Positions 8,889-16,368 of a stretch of DNA of 63,672 nt are shown in pieces. Numbering within the stretch: the first letter of the stretch is position 1; every line of letters starts with the position of its first letter. Under the pieces are notes generated by a model. It was not told the origin of the DNA and did no database searches. It saw only the letters and a program-made list of their open reading frames with translations. The translations under genes were made by a program, and so were the position numbers. This DNA comes from Syntrophobacter sp. SbD2 (GTDB taxonomy: Bacteria > Desulfobacterota > Binatia > UBA9968), in assembly GCA_945889495.1 (NCBI GenBank), contig CAMDBU010000010.1, forward strand, positions 1 to 63,672, in the 5' to 3' direction.

Positions 8889-9114
8889 TGAACACCATCC
8901 CTTCCTTCACTTTCACAAAGCCACCCGGCGCAAGAATTCCTTCAGGCTTATTGCCGTGTCCCTTCTTGTACGTGACCGAGTAGGTGATCTCGGGGTGCTG
9001 TGGGTAATCTGGCACTTCAAGTGTGACCACCTCCGCGTACGTGATCTCGTCCTTTGGCCAATCGTGTGGACTGCCTTCTACAATGATTGTGACTGTATTT
9101 TTCTCTTCCGCCAT
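8863..9114 (-). CDS. Single-domain multiubiquitin-family ubiquitin-like protein
   Basis: The 83-residue product matches the bacterial multiubiquitin family: 'TIIVEGSPHDWPKDEITYAE' (9-28), 'YSVTYKKGHGNKPEG' (45-59) and 'KVKEGMVFSVSET' (68-80), the pattern of a beta-grasp fold. Many family members have several such domains in tandem; this has one. The protein ends in SETSQS rather than a diglycine, so conjugation through a C-terminal glycine is not expected unless it is processed or the chemistry differs. The start has a strong AGGAG site. It is the first gene of the operon with the E1-like and DUF6527 genes, and faces the sigma-factor operon across a 400-base intergenic region. Confidence 0.87.
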   Translation of the reverse strand: MAEEKNTVTIIVEGSPHDWPKDEITYAEVVTLEVPDYPQHPEITYSVTYKKGHGNKPEGILAPGGFVKVKEGMVFSVSETSQS

Positions 9115-9516
9115 GTTTCTTTCTCCTTTCTGAAACAGCTATATTTTGCGGTACAACACCTTACCTTTTTGATGTCGATCACTTATGCCGGGTGATTGCG
9201 CCGATTCGGACTGTAACTTTTGTCGCCGTAGCTGGTTATGCGCCTCTCTCTTTGTTCTCCTTTGCCGGGCAATTTGACGGAATCGGACCAATGTCCGAGA
9301 TCACGCATCTCGTCGGCATAGATAAAGTGCCGCACTGATCATTCAACACGTGTACGAGCTTATGGGACTAACTATTCGATGCTTTGATTCCAACCAATGT
9401 CCGAGGGACACGGATTAACCGGCAAAGTAAAATGAGTGAACCTTATCCGGAGAGTCTCGCTATAGATAAAGATTGGTGGGGCAACCTTCTTGGGAGTTAC
9501 GGAGGGCCGAAAGTAC
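9115..9516. promoter_or_regulatory. Divergent control region with repeated candidate operators
   Basis: This 402-base gap separates the ubiquitin-like operon from the sigma/XRE/ImmA operon and should hold both promoters. Three signals stand out. The 13-mer ACCAATGTCCGAG occurs twice in direct orientation, at 9287-9299 and 9393-9405. The first copy is inside a perfect palindrome TCGGAC-CAAT-GTCCGA at 9283-9298. The 9-mer CTTTGCCGG at 9260-9268 is inverted as CCGGCAAAG at 9419-9427. I could not assign -35/-10 boxes with confidence. The XRE protein encoded nearby is the natural candidate for binding these sites. Confidence 0.55.
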
Positions 9517-10068
9517 ATGACCAGCGAAAAGTATGCGACTACGGAAGAATCAGCGGCGGCTATCCGTCAGCTATCCGATGCCGATCATCAAAAATTACTC
9601 TTAGCCGCGCGATTTTGGCATGCGCAGCGGAAGGCCTTACAAATACAAGGGATTGTGCCGGAAGATCTGCTGAGTCAGGCGTACTTGACAACGCTTGCCG
9701 GGCATCGTCGCTGGCGACGGAGCGTCTCACTGGTCAAGCACCTGAGCCAGTGCATGAGAAGTATCTCGGGCCACATGCTTGAGCACGGTAAGGCGGAACT
9801 GACCGGTAAGACTGAGCTGCGGAAGATCGCTATCGTCCATGATTGGCCGGCTTCCGAGTCGACCGTTGAAGGTCAAGTCAGCGCGAGGGAGGAAATTGAG
9901 AACATCCGGAGGCTCTTTGCGGACGATAAACAGGCCATTGAGGTGCTTCTCAAGCGAGCCACGGGCATGGAGGCGGAGGAAATCCGCGCTGAGATGTCAC
10001 TTAGTTCAATGCACTACGCGACAATCAGTAGGCGGATTTTGCGGAAGCTCACCTCGTTTGTGAACTAG
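9517..10068 (+). CDS. Sigma-70-like (ECF-type) RNA polymerase sigma factor, divergent
   Basis: The 183-residue product looks like a divergent ECF-type sigma factor. An N-terminal helical region ('KLLLAARFWHAQRKA...VPEDLLSQAYLTTLAGHRRW') resembles region 2. The C-terminal part, from about residue 120 ('TVEGQVSAREEIENIRRLFA') to 'MEAEEIRAEMSLSSMHYATI', resembles the region 4 helix-turn-helix. The start at 9517 has GGAGG eleven bases upstream; a TTG at 9490 is an alternative. It is the first gene of a three-gene plus-strand operon with the XRE and ImmA/IrrE genes. A phage- or plasmid-type sigma-like regulator is another possibility. Confidence 0.65.
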   Translation: MTSEKYATTEESAAAIRQLSDADHQKLLLAARFWHAQRKALQIQGIVPEDLLSQAYLTTLAGHRRWRRSVSLVKHLSQCMRSISGHMLEHGKAELTGKTELRKIAIVHDWPASESTVEGQVSAREEIENIRRLFADDKQAIEVLLKRATGMEAEEIRAEMSLSSMHYATISRRILRKLTSFVN

Positions 10069-10097
10069 TTACTTAACTATTAGTTGGAGGATTTGTT

Positions 10098-10685
10098 ATG
10101 GAAAAAGAACAGAAAGGACAATGGCATCAGACCCAGGGGCTTTCCGACGCATTTTGCGAAGTCATGCTGGATATGGATGCAAAGACCCTTGCAGAGACAC
10201 TGACCGAGTGCGGCGTCTCGCCGAAGGCGCTTGCTGAGAAGAGTCGATCGGTGGCCGAGAAGGCACTGGAGATCTTTGCGAAGGACGAGGCTGAACGCAC
10301 GCAGGATGTCGGACGTGTGAGGGCGCTGCATGAAGGCCTCGGCGCTCTCTTGGTCCTGCTGCGACGGAAAGCAGGCCTGTCGCAAGAGGAAGTCGCAGTA
10401 CGGGCGCGCGTGGACGTAAAAGAGATCCAAGCGATTGAGACTGATCCTACAGTTGAACCAAGCCCGCGAACTATTTTCCAACTCGAGCACTTGTTCCAAC
10501 TCCCGGAACGGACCCTCGTGAAACTTTCGGGTATCACGACGACACTAAGTGACGAGTTCACTCAGGAAGTCACGCGCTTCGCAGCGGATGCTCGTGCGAT
10601 GAATACTCTCAGCAAGGACGAAACCAACCTCGTGAACGCCTTTGTCAAGTTCTTGAGTACGTGGAGTGGCGAGAGACAGAAATGA
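10098..10685 (+). CDS. XRE-family helix-turn-helix regulator
   Basis: The 195-residue protein has an XRE/Cro-type helix-turn-helix in its second half: 'LGALLVLLRRKAGLSQEEVA', then 'RARVDVKEIQAIETD' (about residues 80-115). The N-terminal 75 residues ('MLDMDAKTLAETLTECGVSP') are helical and of no family I know. The C-terminal helices may mediate dimerisation or serve as the cleavage target of the ImmA-like protease. The ATG has an excellent GGAGG site seven bases upstream. The stop overlaps the ImmA start as ATGA, so the two are translationally coupled, as is usual for a repressor and its cognate metalloprotease. By family analogy it represses nearby promoters. Confidence 0.82.
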   Translation: MEKEQKGQWHQTQGLSDAFCEVMLDMDAKTLAETLTECGVSPKALAEKSRSVAEKALEIFAKDEAERTQDVGRVRALHEGLGALLVLLRRKAGLSQEEVAVRARVDVKEIQAIETDPTVEPSPRTIFQLEHLFQLPERTLVKLSGITTTLSDEFTQEVTRFAADARAMNTLSKDETNLVNAFVKFLSTWSGERQK

Positions 10686-11617
10686 AAAATATAATTGTCG
10701 GGCACTACGAGGCCGAAGATCTACAGCGGCAAGTTGAAAAGGTCATTCGCGGTCTCGGCAATCCCGATCCACCTCTCCAGCTTGATCAAGTGCGTGATTT
10801 GCTGAGATTAGACCGACACTATTACAGCAGCCAGGACGACAGCGCTGTGCGAGAGTTTGTAAGCCGCGTGAAAGTGGCTAGCAAGCTTTTTCTAGAACGT
10901 CCCGGGCGATTGCTCGACATTATTCGGCAAGCGGATCTCCGGGCGCTGTGGGTCCCAGAAACTCGGCGGATATTGCTTGATGCGGAGTTGCCGGATCTCA
11001 AGAAGCGATGGGCGGAAGGCCACGAGATCGCGCACAGTCTGGCGCCATGGCACGAAGGGTACCTCTATGGAGATTCCCGAGAGGAGCTCAAGCTCACTTG
11101 TCATGAAAAACTCGAGAGCGAGGCGAACTACGGCTCGGGCCAGTTGCTTTTCATGGGTAACCGGTTCGCCGAGGAGGCTAGCGCTTCAAGGGCCACATTG
11201 GAGATGGTGAAGAAGCTGGCAAAGCGTTATGGAAATACAATCACGTCGACGTTGTGGCGCTACGTTGAGGAGAACCGTAGCGGTGTCCCGATGGTCGGGA
11301 TCGTGTCCCTCGACGCAAGGATGGCTCGCCAGGCGGGTGAGGACGGCCCTTCCGTCAAATACTGTGTTGAGTCACAGGTGTACAAGGAACGTTTTGGCGG
11401 AGTGGGCGAGGGGCAGTTACTCGCTATGGTGGAATCATATTGCAACGGGAAACGAGGTGGCCCATTGGGCGCGTCTGAGATAATACTTCGAGACCGAAAT
11501 GGCGCGAATCACTCCTTTATGTTTGAGAGTTTCAATAACCGCTACGACGTATTGACGCTCGGAATTTATCTCGGACCGCGCGTTACACAGATCGCGTATT
11601 CAGACGGTGGTGTATAG
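10682..11617 (+). CDS. ImmA/IrrE-family metallopeptidase
   Basis: This 311-residue protein carries the zinc-protease motif HEIAH at residues 114-118 within 'KKRWAEGHEIAHSLAPWHEG', followed about 30 residues later by 'CHEKLESEANYGSGQLLFMG', where Glu147 is the likely third ligand. Family members cleave a partner XRE repressor after a stress signal (ImmA with ImmR, IrrE with DdrO). The C-terminal 150 residues are longer than in minimal ImmA and could be a sensor domain. I chose the ATG at 10682, which overlaps the stop of the XRE gene as ATGA. The gene ends the sigma/XRE/ImmA operon. Confidence 0.87.
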   Translation: MKNIIVGHYEAEDLQRQVEKVIRGLGNPDPPLQLDQVRDLLRLDRHYYSSQDDSAVREFVSRVKVASKLFLERPGRLLDIIRQADLRALWVPETRRILLDAELPDLKKRWAEGHEIAHSLAPWHEGYLYGDSREELKLTCHEKLESEANYGSGQLLFMGNRFAEEASASRATLEMVKKLAKRYGNTITSTLWRYVEENRSGVPMVGIVSLDARMARQAGEDGPSVKYCVESQVYKERFGGVGEGQLLAMVESYCNGKRGGPLGASEIILRDRNGANHSFMFESFNNRYDVLTLGIYLGPRVTQIAYSDGGV

Positions 11618-11635
11618 CGCGTGATTCGCGGGTAA

Positions 11636-11682
11636 GTAAGGGTTGAGCGAGAGTTTCGGCGAGATGTAAGGGTTGGCTAACC
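11636..11682. repeat. Short direct repeat downstream of immA-like gene
   Basis: GTAAGGGTTG occurs at 11636-11645 and again at 11666-11675, exactly 30 bases apart. The second copy runs into the near-palindrome GGTTGGCTAACC (11671-11682). No transposase is present. The element could be a decayed insertion-sequence end or a regulatory repeat, at low confidence. Confidence 0.3.
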
Positions 11683-11777
11683 AGCCCAATTTTCGACCGC
11701 CAATGCAGAAATATTTTTAGCAGTCGGGGTGTCGTGTGACCTGTGCAGCGCCTCGAGCGGTAGCGGCGATCTGCTGG

Positions 11778-12026
11778 CTAGTCATCGGAGACGCTCCGAG
11801 CTTCGACAGGCATCATTCCGCAAGCGATGGTCCGTTCAAGCTCGGCGATGTCTTCTAGATCGATGTCAGGTAGTGATCGGACGGCAGCCAGTACTTCGTG
11901 AGGCGTACTGTTCTTGACGGTCGCAGGGATGGGTTCGATAGCGATTTTTACGGACTGACCATCCGAATAGGGAACGCCCTCATCCAATTCTATTGTTCGT
12001 CCTCTCGCGACTCCGGTGTATGTCAT
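11778..12026 (-). CDS. Orphan antitoxin-like protein
   Basis: The 82-residue product begins 'MTYTGVARGRTIELDEGVPY', which matches small antitoxin-like proteins with an SpoVT/AbrB-like or AF2212-like start ('GVVRGRTIELDE..PLPDGQ'), usually paired with a PIN toxin. The C-terminal half ('ALAAVRSLPDIDLEDIAELE'-like) is helical, as expected for toxin binding. I chose the ATG at 12026 because it has GAAAGG nine bases upstream; longer in-frame starts reach 12128. No PIN toxin gene follows it, so it is probably a remnant or an immunity-only antitoxin. It marks the right edge of the island. Confidence 0.65.
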   Translation of the reverse strand: MTYTGVARGRTIELDEGVPYSDGQSVKIAIEPIPATVKNSTPHEVLAAVRSLPDIDLEDIAELERTIACGMMPVEARSVSDD

Positions 12027-12124
12027 TTCAAAAACCTTTCGCCCAAAATCTGTTGTTGCTTGATTGCACATGCTGTCACGATAGGCCTCCACTAACCTTG
12101 TCAAATCGTAGCTGTACACCCGGC

Positions 12125-13135
12125 TCACTTGACTCCATAATTGGCATAAAGCTGATCGATGAATCCGCTGTCATCGAGCTCACGCATGATTCTGCCGTCG
12201 ACCAGGCTTTCGGTTTTGAGTCCCGCAACGGCCGGGTTGCGTTGCGCCATAAGGCGTTGGACGTTGCGCAGGCCATCGAGTGAGGGAAAGGGTTTGCGAT
12301 CCGTGGCTTGTTGCAGGTCTTGGTAGCCGCGTTCGGCGAGGTCGGGGTCGGTGATTTTCAGATAGCGCATGATGGCGGCGATCACCGCCGGCTTCATCTT
12401 GGGACTGAGCGCGTAGGCGACGCCTTCGAGCCAGCCCTTCACCACGTTGCGCGCGACGTCAGGTTGCTGTTGGAGAAAGCTGCCGCGGGCGACGATGCCG
12501 TTACTGACGAAAGGAATATTAGATTTGGACAGCTCGGCGAGGATGGAGTAGCCGCGGGTCTTGAGCGTGTTGCTAAAAGCGCTGTCGACAACGATCGCGT
12601 CGACGGTACCTTTTTCTAGTGCTTGGGTGAGCAGTGTCTGCTCGCCGGCGGCGACCACTTGGATCGAATCGCGGCGCGGGTCGAGGCCCAGGTGCTCCAG
12701 GCCCAACAGGCCCGCCATCCAGATCGTGCCGCCGATGGCTTGAATTCCCAACCGTTTGCCGCGCAAGTCCTTAGCTTCTTTGATCGCTGGACTGGCGACG
12801 ATATCGTAGGGGATACGGCTGGTGAACGTGCCGATGACTTTCAGATCCAAACCGCCCGCCACCGCGCCGAGGGCGGTGCTGCCGCCGCTGTTAGCGAGCT
12901 GAACTTGTCCGGTAGCGAGTGTCGCGAACAGCGCCGGCGCGCCGGGCATAAAGACCGCCTGCAACTGAACTCCGTACTTGGAGAAGAAGCCCTTCTCTCT
13001 CGCGATCCACAGCGGACTCACTCGGGCGCTGATGTTAGCGTAGCCGAGCATGACCTCTTGGGCGGCGCCAACCGTAATCGGCGCGGCGAGCAGGCAGATA
13101 ATCCAGGTAACAAGGCAATAGGGTTTGTTACGCAT
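12125..13135 (-). CDS. ABC transporter substrate-binding protein, SsuA/NMT1-like
   Basis: This 336-residue secreted protein has a signal peptide (about residues 1-25, ending VGAAQE) and the SsuA-like sequence 'VMLGYANISARVSPLWIARE', 'EAKDLRGKRLGIQAIGGTIW' and 'LARNVV'-like C-lobe helices. The C-terminus carries 'MRELDDSGFIDQLYANYGVK', the shared signature. It is the last gene of the thirteen-gene minus-strand run that starts at 26170, 48 bases after the preceding binding-protein gene. The ATG follows AGAGGATCAC. Ligand unknown. Confidence 0.88.
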   Translation of the reverse strand: MRNKPYCLVTWIICLLAAPITVGAAQEVMLGYANISARVSPLWIAREKGFFSKYGVQLQAVFMPGAPALFATLATGQVQLANSGGSTALGAVAGGLDLKVIGTFTSRIPYDIVASPAIKEAKDLRGKRLGIQAIGGTIWMAGLLGLEHLGLDPRRDSIQVVAAGEQTLLTQALEKGTVDAIVVDSAFSNTLKTRGYSILAELSKSNIPFVSNGIVARGSFLQQQPDVARNVVKGWLEGVAYALSPKMKPAVIAAIMRYLKITDPDLAERGYQDLQQATDRKPFPSLDGLRNVQRLMAQRNPAVAGLKTESLVDGRIMRELDDSGFIDQLYANYGVK

Positions 13136-13183
13136 GTGATCCTCTAAAGACCGGCAAGAGAGATTTGGCTTGTAGGCATTTAT

Positions 13184-14257
13184 TTATTTCCGTCTCATGA
13201 ACAGCTTCTGTAAGAGCCCATCCCATTCGGCGTATTTTTTCTCGGCTTCCTCGACGCTGTATTTTTCGTCGATGTAGGATTTTTTGAATTTTTGGGTGAG
13301 CGAGCCGATGTCTTCGCGCGGCGACCATAGGCCGCCCTTCATCATCAGCTGCTGACCTTCTTTGGAATGGATGTAATCGATGAACAGCAACGCGGCGTGG
13401 GGGTGGGGCGCTTTGGCCAACAGGCCGGAGTAGGCGACGGTGGTGACCACCGGTTCCAGCGGCCGCCAGTCCACCGGCGCGCCTTTCTGTTTGGCTTGGG
13501 CGATGTTGGCGTCGAAGATGGTTGGCGATAGCGGCACTTCGCCGGAGACCACTAGGCCGGCGAGCGCCGCGCCGGCCATGTTTTGGACTTTGATATCTTG
13601 CTCGGCGATTTTCTCCAGGTACTCGCGGCCGTAGGTTTCCAGCGTGTTGCCGATCCAACGCGTGCCGGTAGTGGTGTTGACGATGGACATCTTACCCTTC
13701 CACTTGGGATTGAGCAGATCGGCCATTATTTTCGGCGCCTCGGCCGGCGGGACCGCCGCGGTGTTGAAACCCAAGCTGACATAAGTCTCGTAATGGCCGA
13801 CGTAAAAGAAACCGTTCTTGCTTTTGATCTTAACGTCGTCGGGGTAGGCGCGCGCGTCGGCGACCCAATGTTCGAGGAAAATCCCTTCCCGCTTCATGGC
13901 GTCCATCTGCTCGCCGGTGGTGGCGATGACATCGGCGATATACTGGCCGGCGCGGTTTTCCTCGGTGGCGCGCTTGATCAGCGTCCGGCCGTCGGTGCGA
14001 TATTCCGTGGTCTTGATGAACGGATATTTTTTCTCGAACTCCTTGGCCATGTTGCGGTACCAGCTGTGCGAACCGTAGAGCATGAAGGCGCCTTCCTTCT
14101 TGGCGCCTTCGATCAAAATCTTCTCGCGGTCGGCGCCTTGGTAGAGGGCGATTTGCGAAACCGTCATGGGCGCGCTGGCGGCGCTGACGCTGGCGACATC
14201 GGATAGAACGGCGAAGAGCGCGCTTACGATCATGGCGATGCGGTAGCTGATAAACAT
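13184..14257 (-). CDS. Extracellular solute-binding protein, family 1
   Basis: The product has 357 residues from the ATG at 14257, which has an AGGGAG site and begins a signal peptide (MFISYRIAMIVSALFAVLSD). An upstream start at 14335 would lie inside the neighbouring gene. It shares 'VSQIALYQGADREKILIEGA', 'MAGAALAGLVVSGEVPLSPT' and 'KQKGAPVDWRPLEPVVTTVA' with the gene at 14293, of which it looks like a tandem duplicate, and with the proteins at 4740 and 22023. It is part of the long minus-strand run. The ligand is unknown. Confidence 0.87.
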   Translation of the reverse strand: MFISYRIAMIVSALFAVLSDVASVSAASAPMTVSQIALYQGADREKILIEGAKKEGAFMLYGSHSWYRNMAKEFEKKYPFIKTTEYRTDGRTLIKRATEENRAGQYIADVIATTGEQMDAMKREGIFLEHWVADARAYPDDVKIKSKNGFFYVGHYETYVSLGFNTAAVPPAEAPKIMADLLNPKWKGKMSIVNTTTGTRWIGNTLETYGREYLEKIAEQDIKVQNMAGAALAGLVVSGEVPLSPTIFDANIAQAKQKGAPVDWRPLEPVVTTVAYSGLLAKAPHPHAALLFIDYIHSKEGQQLMMKGGLWSPREDIGSLTQKFKKSYIDEKYSVEEAEKKYAEWDGLLQKLFMRRK

Positions 14258-14292
14258 GGATACTCCCTTTGCTTGATGTTGTTCCAGTTGGC

Positions 14293-15348
14293 CTAACGCC
14301 GGCGTAGAAACAGCTGGCGCAGCAGAGTTTCCCACTGGCCGAGCTTTACTTCCATCTCCTCCGACGAATACTTCTCGTCCATATAGTTTTTCTTAAACTT
14401 CTGCTCCACCGAGCCGACATCTTCGCGCGGCGACCATAGGCCGCCTTTCATGATCAATTGCTGGCCTTCCTTCGATAGCAAGTAGTCGATGAATAGGAGC
14501 GCGGCGTGCGGGTTCGCGGCTTTGGCCAACAGCGCCGCCGAGCCGACGGTGGTGACCACTGGTTCGAGTGGGCGCCATTCCACCGGCGCGCCCTTCTGCT
14601 TGGCCAAGGTGACGTTGGCGTCGAAGATCGTCGGCGATAGCGGGATTTCCCCAGACACGACTAAGTTGATCAAAGCCGCCGGCGCCATGTCCTGGACGCT
14701 GATCTCCTGGTCGGCCAGCTTGTCGACAAATTCACGGCCGAGGGTTTCAATCAGGTTGCCAAGCCAGCGCGCGCCGGTAGTCGTGCTGGTGATCGCCATC
14801 TTGCCTTTCCACCTCGGATCGGCCAAATCCTTCAGGCTGCGCGGCGCACTGGCCGGCGGGACGGATTTGGTATTGAAGCCCAGGCTGTTGTAAGTCTCGC
14901 GGTTGGGCAAATAGAAAAACCCGCTCTTGCCGCGCGGTTTGAGTTCACTTGGATAGAAGCGCGCTTCGGGCGAAAAGTATTCTTGAAACAATCCTTCGCG
15001 CTTCAACACGCCCAAGCCGTCCGAGGTGGTCTCGACGATGTCGGCGAGCGGCCGGCCGGCTTTCACTTCTTCAATAACCTTGCGGATGATGTTTTTCGAA
15101 TCGTTGCGCCACTCGTTGGCTTTGACGAAGGGATACTTTTTTTCGAACTCTTTGACGAAAGTTTTGAACCAGGTGTGGGAAGTGTAGAGCGTGAACTGCC
15201 CCTCGCGCTTGGCGCCGTCGACCAGCAGCTTGTCGCGGTCGGCGCCTTGATAAAGCGCGATCTGCGCAGGCGACATGGGCGCGCTGGCGGCGAACAGGTT
15301 TGCCGCCAGTAAGAGAATGGCTAACGCGAATGAGATTGGACTCGACAT
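14293..15348 (-). CDS. Extracellular solute-binding protein, family 1
   Basis: This 351-residue protein starts with a signal peptide (MSSPISFALAILLLAANLFA) after a good GGGAGG site. Subfamily motifs are 'PAQIALYQGADRDKLLVDGA', 'MAPAALINLVVSGEIPLSPT' and 'KQKGAPVEWRPLEPVVTTVG', followed by the lobe motif 'HAALLFIDYLLSKEGQQ'. It is 35 bases upstream of its paralogue at 13184 and 45 bases downstream of the epimerase gene, in the same probable transcript. Confidence 0.87.
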   Translation of the reverse strand: MSSPISFALAILLLAANLFAASAPMSPAQIALYQGADRDKLLVDGAKREGQFTLYTSHTWFKTFVKEFEKKYPFVKANEWRNDSKNIIRKVIEEVKAGRPLADIVETTSDGLGVLKREGLFQEYFSPEARFYPSELKPRGKSGFFYLPNRETYNSLGFNTKSVPPASAPRSLKDLADPRWKGKMAITSTTTGARWLGNLIETLGREFVDKLADQEISVQDMAPAALINLVVSGEIPLSPTIFDANVTLAKQKGAPVEWRPLEPVVTTVGSAALLAKAANPHAALLFIDYLLSKEGQQLIMKGGLWSPREDVGSVEQKFKKNYMDEKYSSEEMEVKLGQWETLLRQLFLRRR

Positions 15349-15393
15349 GAGCGCCTCCCTGTCCGCCGAATGACGGCGATGGTCGCCCGTTTC

Positions 15394-16338
15394 TTACAAT
15401 CGCAGGTTTGCCTTATTGGTGTTCAGCCAGGCCGCCAGCTTGGCAATGCCTTCTTCCAAGTAAACCTTCGGTTGCCAGCCCAGTTCTTTTCTTGCCAGCG
15501 AGATGTCGAGCGGGCTACGCAGGCGGTGTGGCGCGACTTCGGCGGCGTTGGGGTGTTTGCCGATTTCGAAATCGAGCTTGGGTAGAGCTTTTTCGATCGC
15601 CCGTTTCAAATCATCGCTGACATAGGCTTTGTCGAGGCCCAGGTTGTAGGCTTTGCTGAGCGGGCCGGCGGTGAACAGCGCGCGGCTGATGCCGTCGACG
15701 ATATCGTCGACGTAGATCAAGTCATCCACCGGCCTAGTGAGAAAGGGCCGGCAGCTCTGGCCGAGGAGGCCTTTTTTCAATTCCAACGGAATGCTGCGAT
15801 AAAGTCCCGGGCCGTAAACTGATGAATAGCGCAACGCGACAAAATCCACGCCATGTTTTTCTTTATAGAAATTACCCATCCATTCGGAGACGGTTTTGGC
15901 GGCGCGGTAGAAATAGGTCGGATAGATGGTCACGGCGTCGTCTTCTTTGACCAAGCCGCCTTCGCCTTTGTTGACCTGGCCGTAGATCGACGCCGAGCTG
16001 GAGTAGACGACGCGTTGGATTTGCAAATCTTTGGCCGCTTCCAAAATATTCGTCATCGCTTTGTAGCAGTAATCGATCACCGTCGGCGTCTCGTCGCGCG
16101 GTGGGTGGGCGGCGTGAAATAGATGGGTTGGCCGTTCTTTTTCACAGAGGGCGCGAAAGGCGGCGCTGTCGGTGACGTTCATCAAGTGGCTGGTGGCTTT
16201 GACGCCGAGCAGGGTCAGGTCCGGCGCCCGCGGCACGACGTCGATGGGCACGACTTCATGCCCGGCCGATTCCATGAGTTTAGTAAAGTGCGAGCCGATA
16301 AAGCCGTTGGCGCCGGTGATTAAAACTTTTGCTGCCAT
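15394..16338 (-). CDS. NAD-dependent epimerase/dehydratase (extended SDR)
   Basis: The 314-residue protein has the NAD-binding motif GANGFIG at residues 9-15, 'VVYSSSASIYGQ' with the catalytic serine, and 'YRAAK' as the YxxxK catalytic pair near residues 149-153. The C-terminal part contains 'LDISLARKELGWQPKVYLEE', typical of nucleotide-sugar epimerases. Extended SDRs oxidise or epimerise nucleotide sugars, but in this catabolic context another NAD-dependent dehydrogenase reaction is possible. The ATG follows GGGAG. It lies between an amidohydrolase and a binding-protein gene in the long run. Confidence 0.85.
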   Translation of the reverse strand: MAAKVLITGANGFIGSHFTKLMESAGHEVVPIDVVPRAPDLTLLGVKATSHLMNVTDSAAFRALCEKERPTHLFHAAHPPRDETPTVIDYCYKAMTNILEAAKDLQIQRVVYSSSASIYGQVNKGEGGLVKEDDAVTIYPTYFYRAAKTVSEWMGNFYKEKHGVDFVALRYSSVYGPGLYRSIPLELKKGLLGQSCRPFLTRPVDDLIYVDDIVDGISRALFTAGPLSKAYNLGLDKAYVSDDLKRAIEKALPKLDFEIGKHPNAAEVAPHRLRSPLDISLARKELGWQPKVYLEEGIAKLAAWLNTNKANLRL

Positions 16339-16368
16339 GTAATTCTCCCAACTGGTTTGCGATAGATC

